Both the position numbers and the translations under genes were made by a program. From NCBI GenBank assembly GCA_013003215.1, contig JABDKD010000044.1, positions 1-57,187 of the forward strand: 57,187 bases of DNA, given 5' to 3'. Below are positions 44,415 through 52,850 of this stretch, piece by piece. How positions within the stretch are numbered: the stretch's first letter is position 1; the number at the start of each line of letters is the position of its first letter. The stretch is from Pyrinomonadaceae bacterium (GTDB lineage Bacteria > Acidobacteriota > Blastocatellia > Pyrinomonadales > Pyrinomonadaceae). The notes beneath the pieces were generated by a model. The model made no database searches and was not told the DNA's origin. It saw only the letters and a list, made by a program, of their open reading frames with translations.

Positions 44415-44753
44415 ATGGCAAAAGCAATTAAAAAAGCGGGTTGGCTTGAAACGGTGTTTTTGCTCGCCGGATATCTTGAGCGTTATCAGATAGAAGGTGA
44501 CTCAATGACTCCTACACTCCAACCGGGTGATGAAGTTGTTATCGATCCGAGAGGCATGCTCAACTCTGGAGACATTGTGGTGATCCGGCATCCGTTCAAA
44601 TCAGATGTGGTAATGGTGAAACGCATAGAGGAGATCGAAGAAGACGGATCCCTCTATCTTTTGAGCGATAATCCGGAGGGCAGTCAGGATAGTCGCACTT
44701 TTGGTGCCGTTCCGATAAAATATCTGAAAGGCAAAGTTGTGGCGGTTATATGA
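44415..44753 (+). CDS. sodX: Nickel-type superoxide dismutase maturation protease
   Basis: 112-residue S26-family peptidase without a long membrane anchor. Catalytic Ser is S30 in EGDSMTPTLQPGDEV and Lys is K69 in VVMVKRIEEIE; LLSDNPEGSQDSRTFG corresponds to the C-terminal box. Position after sodN identifies it as the protease that exposes the Ni-binding His. It overlaps lipA by four bases (ATGA). Confidence 0.9.
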   Translation: MAKAIKKAGWLETVFLLAGYLERYQIEGDSMTPTLQPGDEVVIDPRGMLNSGDIVVIRHPFKSDVVMVKRIEEIEEDGSLYLLSDNPEGSQDSRTFGAVPIKYLKGKVVAVI

Positions 44754-45697
44754 TCGAAGAAAAAGAACTGATAGATAAGTTTGTTGCCAAGAAAAAAGGT
44801 ACGAGCCGGAAGCGTGAGAGGCTCAAGAAGCCTGATTGGCTGAAGATAAAGATTGGGGATCCGACCAACCAGAACAAGGTTCTCAAGCTTATCGACGGAC
44901 TAAATCTGCATACGGTTTGCCAGGAAGCCAGGTGTCCCAACATCTTTGAGTGTTGGACTGACAAGACCGCCACGTTTATGCTCGGCGGCGACACGTGTAC
45001 GCGTCATTGCGGTTTTTGCGCTGTAAACAAGGGCAAACCGATGGATCTCGATCCGGAGGAGCCGCGGCACGTTGCAGAGGCGGTTCAACACCTGTCGCTG
45101 GAGCATGCTGTGATTACATCGGTTAATCGCGATGACCTTTCCGACGGTGGTGCTTCGCACTGGGCTGACACAATCCGGATGGTCCATGAATTGAACCCGG
45201 ATTGTAAGGTCGAGGTGCTGATACCTGATTTCCAGGGAAATGAAGATGCCCTGAACACTGTTCTTGAAGCGCGACCGGAAGTCCTCAACCACAACACGGA
45301 AACGATCGCCCGTCTTTATAGGCGAGTTAGGCCTGACGCTATATATGAGCAGTCAATGGAACTGCTGGAGCGAGCTGCCCACTACCGTGATACCGAGTTT
45401 CCAAAGATGTTTACAAAGAGCGGCATCATGGCCGGACTCGGCGAAGAGTTTGATGAAGTTATCGAATTGATGAAGGATCTTCGGAAAGTCTCCTGCGACA
45501 TAATGACGATCGGCCAGTATCTGCAGCCGTACGAAAAGCGACTCCCTGTTGAGCGATATGTGACTCCTGAGGAGTTTGCCGAATGGAAGAGGATCGGCGA
45601 GGACATGGGTTTCAAGCATGTCGAATCATCACCGCTGACCCGCAGTTCCTATCACGCCCGGGAACAGGCGGAAAGCGGAAACGTTATCAATGGATAA
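44750..45697 (+). CDS. lipA: Lipoyl synthase
   Basis: 315-residue radical-SAM enzyme inserting two sulfurs into octanoyl groups to make lipoate. Radical-SAM cluster CTRHCGFC and the auxiliary cluster CQEARCPNIFEC are both intact, as is the C-terminal LTRSSYHA serine motif. It starts within the sodX stop. Its last codons, ATC AAT GGA TAA, are the first words of the repeat array that follows. Confidence 0.96.
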   Translation: MIEEKELIDKFVAKKKGTSRKRERLKKPDWLKIKIGDPTNQNKVLKLIDGLNLHTVCQEARCPNIFECWTDKTATFMLGGDTCTRHCGFCAVNKGKPMDLDPEEPRHVAEAVQHLSLEHAVITSVNRDDLSDGGASHWADTIRMVHELNPDCKVEVLIPDFQGNEDALNTVLEARPEVLNHNTETIARLYRRVRPDAIYEQSMELLERAAHYRDTEFPKMFTKSGIMAGLGEEFDEVIELMKDLRKVSCDIMTIGQYLQPYEKRLPVERYVTPEEFAEWKRIGEDMGFKHVESSPLTRSSYHAREQAESGNVING

Positions 45698-45899
45698 TTG
45701 ATAATGGAAAAGGATAATGGCGAGATTTTGATCGAGGCCCTATCAGCAGATGTATGAAGAGATCATGCGCGGGTTTAGGGGGCACCAGACAGTGTATAAA
45801 TTCGGTTACGTCAAGCCGCCTGTGCGGCGATCTGATCGTAGACGTGGACTTGAGTCCACGGAAGCCAGCAAATATGACGATTTGTCACGTCAGTGACAA
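45688..45899. repeat. Heptamer array and three hairpins in a 419-base gap
   Basis: 45688-45720 reads ATCAATG, GATAATT, GATAATG and supplies the lipA stop. Then three hairpins: GCCGC-CTGT-GCGGC (45815-45828), CGTGGAC-TTGA-GTCCACG with a T/A closing pair (45843-45860) and TTGTCAC-GTCA-GTGACAA (45882-45899). Loop GTCA is shared with 17.4 kb. From 45900 to 46116 no gene is seen. Confidence 0.65.
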
Positions 45900-46116
45900 T
45901 TGAATTCAAACGTCCCTACGCGACTGGCTATACCACGCTTTCAGCCCTCTTAAGTAGTCTATTTTCGAATAAAGTTACGCACTTAAGCCCGATAATCAGC
46001 TAAGCAGAACGGTTGCTCCTCAAGTGCCGATTGAACGCCGCACTCATAATCCCGCAAGTTCTTCCCAACAACCCGTTCCTTTGGTTAAAGCATCCTAAAC
46101 CAAGGGAGTCACCTAA

Positions 46117-46776
46117 ATGTTTAAAGCAAAATTAATCGCATTGAGTTTGATATTGGGTTTCGTTGCTCTAATAATCGGAAGTTCCGGGAATATTGCCGTG
46201 GTTGCCGAAGACGATCCTTTGATCAAAGAACTCGCAAACTATCAAACCTGGGAGAAGATCACTGAACAACCGATAGAGACCGGAGTGAATGTCGCCCCGA
46301 TGGGCTGAATGATCATGCCCGTTATCCCCAGTTTGGAGATACCCGTACCGCAAATTCAGACGAGCCAAGGTAATTCGACAATAACAATTCCTACTTTAGG
46401 TGATCCACCGCTTCCGAAACCTAAGGTCAACAAGTACGATGGGCATAAGAGCTTTATCTCGTCATACGGAATTGTTTACGCAAACAAACTTGCGGCCGCT
46501 GAGATCAGAAAGCCGCTTCCGAGCTTCCCGGTCGGCTCTATGATCGCACGCGAAAAGCGTCTGACCCTCGATGATGCGGCCAGCCCGGAAGTCGTGATCG
46601 CGATGGTGAAGAGGGAAAAGGGTTTTAGCAAAAAGACCGGTGACTGGGAGTTTCTCGTTTTCGACGGAAAGAAACTCGGACTGAGATCCCGGCAAACAAA
46701 AGGAAGCTGCGCCGAATGTCACACACAGGCGAAGGCCACGGATTGGGTATTTCGGGAATATTTGAAGATGGATTAA
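46117..46776 (+). CDS. Exported P460-like c-type cytochrome, candidate selenoprotein
   Basis: Read across one in-frame TGA (46306-46308, residue 64) this is a 219-residue protein. A signal segment (LIALSLILGFVALIIGSSG) is followed by ANYQTWEKITEQPI, typical of the N terminus of cytochrome P460-type proteins. After the TGA come SFPVGSMIAREKRL, VVIAMVKREKGFSKKTGDWE and the heme motif CAECH. Only the joined frame has both an export signal and a heme site. I recall that related proteins often have Cys near the UGA position. A SECIS-like hairpin follows. Alternative: nonsense mutation, or restart at ATG 46309. Confidence 0.75.
46306..46341 (+). promoter_or_regulatory. Candidate Sec UGA codon and bacterial SECIS hairpin
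   Basis: UGA 46306-46308, 14 bases, then TATCCCC (46323-46329), loop AGTTT (46330-46334), GGAGATA (46335-46341): six pairs with one C-A mismatch. The loop begins 21 bases after the UGA with GU as its second and third bases, exactly the geometry of the 22.2 kb element. Confidence 0.62.
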
Positions 46777-46802
46777 GAAAACTCAATTAAGAGGATGACC
46801 AA

Positions 46803-46841
46803 ATCCCGCCGATTCGCATGTAGCGATGGCGGGATCTTTCT
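46803..46841 (+). terminator. Hairpin terminator after the P460-like gene
   Basis: ATCCCGCC (46803-46810) pairs with GGCGGGAT (46828-46835), with an inner TCGC-ATGTA-GCGA stem, followed by CTTTCT. Confidence 0.72.
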
Positions 46842-46946
46842 GTATCGATCCGCAGTTTTCATGAAAGCACTTTTTTCGCGTCCAACCCAATTTGCTAGAA
46901 TATCTACTAACTGACTTAGATTATAACCTTAGGAGTTTTTCAAAAA

Positions 46947-49700
46947 ATGAGCATTCGATCGTTTTCGAAAGCGTTGATAGCGGCGCTTTTTGTTTTGTCC
47001 GTAGCTGTAACGAGTTTTGCAAAGGACCTTCCCAGCGGAGTGACGGAGGTGACAACTGTAGAAGGTATTACTGAGTACCGTCTCGATAACGGACTTCGTG
47101 TCCTTCTGTTCCCCGATCAAACGAAGCAATCTGTGACAGTCAATATCACGTATCTCGTTGGTTCGAGGCATGAGAACTATGGTGAAACCGGCATGGCCCA
47201 CTTGCTCGAGCACCTGGTCTTCAAAGGAACACCGAACCACCCCGACATCCCGGCCGAATTGACAAAATATGGCGCATCACCGAACGGAACGACCTTTTTT
47301 GATCGAACGAATTACTTCGAGACGGTTGCGGCCAATGAGGAAAACCTGAATTGGGCGCTCGATCTTGAATCGGATCGAATGATCAATTCCTATATCGCGA
47401 AGAAGGATCTCGAATCTGAATTTTCGGTCGTTCGAAACGAACTGGAATCGGGTGAAAACAACTCCTTTCGTGTGACTTTCCAAAAACTGATGGCGGCCGC
47501 TTACAACTGGCACAACTACGGAAAGAGCACTATCGGCGCGCGTTCCGATATCGAGAATGTTCCCATTGATCGTCTAAAGGGTTTCTACAAGAAGTACTAT
47601 CAGCCGGACAATGCGGTTTTGCTCGTCGCGGGTAAGTTTGACCCTGCAAAAACGCTAAATACGATTAACGAGAAGTTTGGCGCCATTCCCAAGCCCGAAC
47701 GCAAGCTTCCGAAGATATACACGGTCGAGCCGGTCCAGGATGGTGAGAAGCTCGTTACAATTCGAAGAGTCGGCGATGAACAAAGAGTCATGGCCGGTTA
47801 TCACGTTGCCCCGGATACGCATCCGGACACGGGCGCTGTCGATGTGATGTCGAATATCATCGCAAATAGTCCGTCAGGAAGGCTTTACAAGTCTTTGGTA
47901 GAGACCAAGAAAGCAGTAAACGTGACGAGCCTTGATATCCAATTCAAAGACCCTGGCTATCTGATCTACGGTGCGACGGTCAAGAAGGACGGCGATCTTG
48001 CCGATGCCAGCAAGACCCTTATCGAGACCATCGAAACGTTCGCTGACAACCCGCCAACTAAAGAAGAGGTCGAGCGCGCAAAGACTCAAATACTTAAGGG
48101 TTTTGAGCTTACGCTGAATGATCCGAACAGAGTCGGTCTGGGCATGAGTGAATACATTGCACAGGGTGATTGGAGGTACTTCTTTATCACCCGTGACCGC
48201 GTCAAAAAGGTCACACCGGCAGATGTACAACGGGTTGCGAAGAAATACCTGAAGCGTTCGAACAGGACCGTGGCACGATTCATACCTACCCAAGAACCGG
48301 ATCGCGCTGAGGTCCCTGTAGTTTCTGATGAGGAAGTTGCCAAAACAGCTTCGGCTTATAAAGGTGGCGAAGCTGTAGCTGCGGGTGAGGCGTTTGATCC
48401 GTCTCCGGCAAACATCGAGTCGCGAACGACGCGCTCTACGATTGGAGGCATTAAGGTCGCATTCCTGCCGAAAGAAAATCGTGGTGACACTGTATTTGCA
48501 AACCTCTCGTTCAGCTTTGGTGACGAGAAAAGCCTTATGAACAGGGGTACTGCGGCAAGTCTGGCCGGGGCATTGCTGAACCGGGGTACGGCTACGAAAT
48601 CGCGGCAGCAGATTAAGGATGAGTTTGACAGGCTGAAGGCGAATGTACGAGTTTCGGGAGGTGCAACGGGCGCGACTGTTTCCATCGAGTCTACCCGGAA
48701 GAATCTACCGGCGGTCATGAAGCTTGTTGCTGAGATTCTCAAAACGGCTTCATTCCCCAAGAGTGAATTCGAGCAGCTGAAGGCACAGCGACTCAACGGA
48801 CTTGAGCAACAGCGAAGCAATCCTCAGGGCGTCGCTCTTCGCGAAATGTCCAAGCATTTCAACGTTTACCCCAAGGGACACTTCCGTTATGCGGGCACAC
48901 TGGATGAGAACATTGCCGATCTCAATGCTGTAACGATTGACCAGGTGAGGGCATTCCATAAGGACTTCTATGGTGCTTCGAATGGTGAATTGGCGGTGGT
49001 TGGGGATTTTGACCCCGAGGAGATCTCATCGTTGGTTTCTGATCTGTTTGCCGGATGGAAGAGCCCGAAAGGATATACGCGTGTACCGAATGAATATGCC
49101 GATATCAAACCGGTCAATATGAAGTTTGAGACACCGGACAAAGCCAATGCGTTCTTCCTGGCCCGTTTGAACCTGAAACTAAGGGACGACAACCCGGATT
49201 ACCCGGCAATGCGTGTTGCAAATAACATAATCGGCGGTGGTTTTCTCAACTCGAGACTCGCGAGCAGAATTCGCCAGAAGGAAGGTTTGAGCTACGGTGT
49301 TGGCTCCCAGATGCAGATCTCTTCACGATATGAACAAGGAGCATTCCTCGCATTCGCGATTTATGCCCCGCAGAATCTTGAGAAGCTCGAAGATGCTTTC
49401 AATGAGGAAATCGCGAAGGTTCTAAATGAAGGGTTCACCGAGGCTGAGGTTGAGGCAGCTGTGAAAGGGATGGTTCTCGCCGCGAAGCGACAAAGAGCAT
49501 CGGATGCGACAATCGCCGCTCGTTTGCGAAACTACCTGGATCTTGACCGCAAGTTCGCCTGGGATGCAGATTACGAGAAGAAGCTCGAATCCGTAACTGT
49601 CGATCAGGTGAATGCCGCTATTAAAAGGTACTTGACGCAGGAAAAGATCTCGATCTTCAAGGCCGGAGATTTTGCAAAGAGTGCGGCTGCCGCGCAGTAG
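46947..49700 (+). CDS. M16 (insulinase/pitrilysin) family peptidase, two-domain
   Basis: 917 residues: a signal peptide (ALIAALFVLSVAVTSFA), then an active M16 unit with zinc motif HLLEH (H85, E88, H89) and a second, inactive unit from ~residue 470 ending in the GVGSQMQIS substrate-binding region. This fused layout is typical of periplasmic processing peptidases of Gram-negative bacteria. AGGAG lies ~11 bases upstream of the ATG. It stands as its own unit after a terminator. Confidence 0.92.
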   Translation: MSIRSFSKALIAALFVLSVAVTSFAKDLPSGVTEVTTVEGITEYRLDNGLRVLLFPDQTKQSVTVNITYLVGSRHENYGETGMAHLLEHLVFKGTPNHPDIPAELTKYGASPNGTTFFDRTNYFETVAANEENLNWALDLESDRMINSYIAKKDLESEFSVVRNELESGENNSFRVTFQKLMAAAYNWHNYGKSTIGARSDIENVPIDRLKGFYKKYYQPDNAVLLVAGKFDPAKTLNTINEKFGAIPKPERKLPKIYTVEPVQDGEKLVTIRRVGDEQRVMAGYHVAPDTHPDTGAVDVMSNIIANSPSGRLYKSLVETKKAVNVTSLDIQFKDPGYLIYGATVKKDGDLADASKTLIETIETFADNPPTKEEVERAKTQILKGFELTLNDPNRVGLGMSEYIAQGDWRYFFITRDRVKKVTPADVQRVAKKYLKRSNRTVARFIPTQEPDRAEVPVVSDEEVAKTASAYKGGEAVAAGEAFDPSPANIESRTTRSTIGGIKVAFLPKENRGDTVFANLSFSFGDEKSLMNRGTAASLAGALLNRGTATKSRQQIKDEFDRLKANVRVSGGATGATVSIESTRKNLPAVMKLVAEILKTASFPKSEFEQLKAQRLNGLEQQRSNPQGVALREMSKHFNVYPKGHFRYAGTLDENIADLNAVTIDQVRAFHKDFYGASNGELAVVGDFDPEEISSLVSDLFAGWKSPKGYTRVPNEYADIKPVNMKFETPDKANAFFLARLNLKLRDDNPDYPAMRVANNIIGGGFLNSRLASRIRQKEGLSYGVGSQMQISSRYEQGAFLAFAIYAPQNLEKLEDAFNEEIAKVLNEGFTEAEVEAAVKGMVLAAKRQRASDATIAARLRNYLDLDRKFAWDADYEKKLESVTVDQVNAAIKRYLTQEKISIFKAGDFAKSAAAAQ

Positions 49701-49708
49701 TGAGGTTG

Positions 49709-49804
49709 TGATAGCGGGGGTGCGAGATTGCGGGATAGCGGGATGGAGTTGTGTAGTTCATCGAGCTCAAATAACTCCGCCTTCCCGCCTTCCCGCCTTC
49801 AGTC
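49709..49804. repeat. Opposed octamer arrays (ATAGCGGG family) with central stem
   Basis: Left arm reads GGTGCGAG, ATTGCGGG, ATAGCGGG, ATGGAGTT. Right arm on the - strand reads AAGGCGGG, AAGGCGGG, AAGGCGGA. GGAGTT and AACTCC close a central ~22-base loop. The right arm includes the TGA stop of the - strand TrkA gene. It lies between converging genes. Confidence 0.75.
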
Positions 49805-50455
49805 TTTACAATAGAGGTCCGTAAACTCGGAGATTTCAGCGTTGATTCCTAGCAGGATCAGCATATCTTCCTTGTTGATAATCTCGGTCTCTTTTGGGAC
49901 AAGGGTCGGGTTTGTCTGATTCTTGCGTTGAATTGCTACGACCTGGATATTCTTTGATTCCAAACTGCCTATTTCACGTCCCGCGATCTGTTCGGTTGCG
50001 GTTACAGCTACAACACCATAATTCGATAGAAGGGGCAGAACATCATGAACCCTGTCCAGGGACAATCTTGTTCCCAGTCTTACGGCCGCCTCTTTCTCAG
50101 GCTGAATAACTTCATCGACCCCAATCGCATAGAGAATCTTCTGGTGATGATCCGAAATTCCTTTGGTCGCGACAAACGGCACACCCAGTTCTTTTAAATG
50201 CAATGAGGTCAGTGTTATTCGGTCCATTCGTTCGCCGAGTGAAACTATCGCTACATCGACATCTCCGATTGCAAGTCCTTCCAAAGCAGAGATATCTGTA
50301 GCGTCTGCGACAACAGCGTGATGAGATATCTCAGCACAGGCTTGTACGGCGTCTTCATCGATATCCAGGGCAATCACTTCAGCACCCTGGTCGTAAAGAG
50401 TCTGGACGACATTTCTGCCAAAGCTTCCCAATCCAATCACTGCAAATCTCTTCAT
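49799..50455 (-). CDS. TrkA/KtrA-type K+ uptake regulatory subunit
   Basis: 218 residues. N-terminal RCK/TrkA-N Rossmann domain (FAVIGLGSFGRNVVQTLYDQ, acidic ALDIDED) binding NAD(H) or ATP/ADP, and a C-terminal TrkA-C domain (IGSLESKNIQVVAIQRKNQ). It gates the K+ channel subunit encoded four bases upstream. I chose ATG 50455; a TTG at 50467 would overlap the upstream stop. Confidence 0.92.
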   Translation of the reverse strand: MKRFAVIGLGSFGRNVVQTLYDQGAEVIALDIDEDAVQACAEISHHAVVADATDISALEGLAIGDVDVAIVSLGERMDRITLTSLHLKELGVPFVATKGISDHHQKILYAIGVDEVIQPEKEAAVRLGTRLSLDRVHDVLPLLSNYGVVAVTATEQIAGREIGSLESKNIQVVAIQRKNQTNPTLVPKETEIINKEDMLILLGINAEISEFTDLYCKD

Positions 50456-50459
50456 AGCT

Positions 50460-51854
50460 TTAACCAATAATAATGTTTTCTTCCGCGTATCTGTATTTGG
50501 CCTTCCGGTGCCTCGATGTTATCGCGATGGCGAGTCCCAGCGGACTTAGTCTGCCTATCAGCATTATCACCGACAAGAAGGCTTTTCCGGCGTAAGTAAG
50601 CTCCGACGTGAAATCCAGCGAGAGTCCCACTGTACAAGCCGCAGATATTGCTTCAAAAACTACCTGGACGAATTTCAGACGGCTCTGATATCCGCTCGAT
50701 GAATACGTCTCTGTAGACATCAGAACGAGGGCCGTGACGATGACAAAAAATCCAACGACGGCCGAGACGGCTACGGCTTTATCTATCGATTCCTTCGGGA
50801 CCGTTCGTTGCCATAGACTCAATTGAGGTTTTCCCCGGAGTCGAGCGTACATGTAAGCCACCATCAGCCCAAAAGTACCGACCTTAATTCCGCCTCCTGT
50901 CGAGCCGGCACCTGCGCCTATGAACATCAAGATCATGATCAGCAACATGCTCGAATCGCTGAAGGTGAGCATACTGATCGACTGGAGCCCTCCCGAACGG
51001 GGTGTAACGGTGTAAAAGAATGCGTTGGCGATACCCTCTCCGGTAGAAAGGTGTGAGAAAGCGTTATGGCTTTCATAGAAGAACAGCACCGACGTCGCGA
51101 CCAAGGTGACGATCAGGGTGGTCAGGAGCGTAATCTTTGTATGGACACTCAGCCTCAGGTTTCTGTCTTTGTCGGTTTTTCGCAACCATGTGTCGACAAA
51201 ATTCTTCAGCTCGTAACTAACGAGAAAGCCAATTCCCCCTGCGAGAATAAGGAACGCGCTCACGAACATTGTGAAGTAGTCGGTCTGGTAGCCGATGATA
51301 CTATCTGAATAGAGCGAGAAACCGCCATTAGTGAAGGCAGTGATGGACATAAACACGGCGTGCCATGCGGTTTCGCCAATTCCCGAAAACCTTCCTGTAA
51401 TAGTCCAGGATGCGAAATAAAGGATCGCACCAACCGCTTCAACTATAAATGTGAAGCTGATGATATAGACGAGCAACTGCTTAACCTGGGTTGTCGGGGA
51501 GTGATGAAAGGTCTCCTGAATAATGATGTTGTTGACAAGAGGAAGCCTGCGGCCGATTGCGGCATAGAACACCGTGGTAAAGGTCATCAGGCCGAGACCG
51601 CCGATCTGCATTGCGGTCATCACGACAATCTGTCCGAAAGTGGAAAGGTCAGTACTTATATCAATCGGGGTCAGCCCAACGACACAAACGGCCGAAGTTG
51701 CAACAAAGACAGCATCTATCAGCGACACCGTCTTTTCATCTGCGTGAGAGGCAGGAATCGTGAGAACAATAGTGACTATTGCTATCAACGCAACAAAGCT
51801 GCCGGCGGTAATCCGCGCGGGCGTAGAAATTTTCCTGAGGAACTTCTCAACCAT
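50460..51854 (-). CDS. KtrB/TrkH-family K+ transporter membrane subunit
   Basis: 464 residues with eight to ten membrane segments and four selectivity-like P-loops, including SAVCVVGLTPIDIS, TNGGFSLYSDS, GAGAGSTGGGIKVG and SAACTVGLSLDFT. Length and the adjacent RCK gene point to the Ktr type. ATG 51854 (MVEKFLRKI) is the start; the open frame to 51983 upstream only translates the octamer array. Confidence 0.92.
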   Translation of the reverse strand: MVEKFLRKISTPARITAGSFVALIAIVTIVLTIPASHADEKTVSLIDAVFVATSAVCVVGLTPIDISTDLSTFGQIVVMTAMQIGGLGLMTFTTVFYAAIGRRLPLVNNIIIQETFHHSPTTQVKQLLVYIISFTFIVEAVGAILYFASWTITGRFSGIGETAWHAVFMSITAFTNGGFSLYSDSIIGYQTDYFTMFVSAFLILAGGIGFLVSYELKNFVDTWLRKTDKDRNLRLSVHTKITLLTTLIVTLVATSVLFFYESHNAFSHLSTGEGIANAFFYTVTPRSGGLQSISMLTFSDSSMLLIMILMFIGAGAGSTGGGIKVGTFGLMVAYMYARLRGKPQLSLWQRTVPKESIDKAVAVSAVVGFFVIVTALVLMSTETYSSSGYQSRLKFVQVVFEAISAACTVGLSLDFTSELTYAGKAFLSVIMLIGRLSPLGLAIAITSRHRKAKYRYAEENIIIG

Positions 51855-51929
51855 ATGTATTGGAGGGACTTGGAAGATTGTATAACGAAGATGACGGACA
51901 ACGGAAAATGTAGAATTGACAAATTCTGG

Positions 51930-51982
51930 AAGGATAGCGGGATAGCGAGTGTGCGAGTTAGCGTGAGGGAGAAAGGGAGTCA
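51930..51982. repeat. Octamer array (GATAGCGG family)
   Basis: GATAGCGG, GATAGCGA, GTGTGCGA, GTTAGCGT, GAGGGAGA, AAGGGAGT: six degenerate octamers in the gap between the KtrB-type gene and the peptidase gene. GGGCTCTCGG at 51986 may be a trace of an opposed arm. Confidence 0.65.
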
Positions 51983-52081
51983 TCGGGCTCTCGGATCTTT
52001 AGTGGCGGGTGATCGCGACCAATACCGCAAAAAATCACCTTTTCCGGCGTCTTTATGGAAAACGAAACAAAGGAGTGACGA

Positions 52082-52603
52082 ATGCCCGACAATATCAAAT
52101 ATAACGTACCGACATTGGGAGCAGGACAAAAGACCCGACAGCAATGTTGGTACGCATCTTTTAAAATGATCTATAACTTCAAAAAATTTAATACCAATCA
52201 GATAAAGGACCGGCTCCAGAAGGTGATAGATTTCGACGATGCAATGAAGAACGGACTATATGACACCGACTATCGGAAATGCGGTGTCGCACTGGAACTT
52301 CACCAGTGGAAAGGCTCTGAATTCAACCAGGAAAGAGGCTTTTTCGATGTCGGTATGTCCGACGGCGGACATGCACTTTACAAGAAATTAAAAAAGGGAC
52401 CGCTATGGGTGTCCAGGTATGTAAAGAAAGGCTCTTACCATATTACTGTAGTGGTTGGATACAACGACGATAAGAACGGGTATTTTATCTACAATAATCC
52501 ATTCCCGGGTCCGGATAACGCTATTGAAAAAAAGATGGACGCGAGCATATTCGCGCGCCAAATAACGAATGCTCAAGGATCCGTGATGCGTCACGGTGGA
52601 TAG
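52082..52603 (+). CDS. Papain-like cysteine peptidase (C70/AvrRpt2-like), putative
   Basis: 173 residues with no signal peptide. QQCWYASFKMI near residue 22 resembles the Gln...Cys-Trp active site of papain-like enzymes; GSYHITVVVGYNDD supplies the His and FIYNNPFPGP the Asn. This small fold occurs in the C39/C70 peptidases, including secreted effectors. It is isolated between octamer arrays of one family, with no secretion or immunity gene beside it. The stop TAG is part of the following array. Confidence 0.68.
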   Translation: MPDNIKYNVPTLGAGQKTRQQCWYASFKMIYNFKKFNTNQIKDRLQKVIDFDDAMKNGLYDTDYRKCGVALELHQWKGSEFNQERGFFDVGMSDGGHALYKKLKKGPLWVSRYVKKGSYHITVVVGYNDDKNGYFIYNNPFPGPDNAIEKKMDASIFARQITNAQGSVMRHGG

Positions 52604-52781
52604 GCGAGATGGCGGGATAGCTAGAGAGTGAGATAGCGGGAAAGCGGGAATGCAGGATAGCGAGATAGCTAGATAGCGGGATAGCAAGAAGGCGAGATAG
52701 CGGGACCTTTATAAGATGTTCAAGGCGCCCTCTCGCCCTCTCGCCCTCCCGCCAACCCTCCATCCCGCATTCCGGCTCGCT
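52601..52781. repeat. Opposed octamer arrays, largest in the window
   Basis: Left arm 52603-52706, about thirteen octamers: GGCGAGAT, GGCGGGAT, AGCTAGAG, AGTGAGAT, AGCGGGAA and so on. Right arm 52725-52781 has GCGCCCTC, TCGCCCTC, TCGCCCTC, CCGCCAAC, CCTCCATC, CCGCATTC, the inverse style. The array supplies the peptidase stop and ends just before the ffh promoter. Confidence 0.82.
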
Positions 52782-52785
52782 AATA

Positions 52786-52814
52786 TTGACACTTACACCC
52801 TTTATCCCTAGTAT
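52786..52814 (+). promoter_or_regulatory. Sigma-70 promoter of the ffh-rpsP group
   Basis: Perfect TTGACA at 52786-52791, 17-base spacer, TAGTAT at 52809-52814 (four of six matches). The predicted start site is about 30 bases before the ffh ATG. Confidence 0.6.
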
Positions 52815-52850
52815 TTATAGTTTCGACTTTAATGGCTGAAGTGTGTTTAT

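Noticed and set aside
46309..46776. Independent gene starting at ATG 46309
   Set aside because: It would be a c-type cytochrome without an export signal, while the upstream half would be a signal peptide without a function.
51855..51983. Longer N terminus for the KtrB-type protein starting at 51983
   Set aside because: The extra 43 residues translate the octamer array and flanking gap; ATG 51854 gives the normal family start.
52604..52850. 4.5S SRP RNA gene just upstream of ffh
   Set aside because: No GGAAGCAGC-type SRP RNA core is present; the gap is octamer arrays and a promoter.
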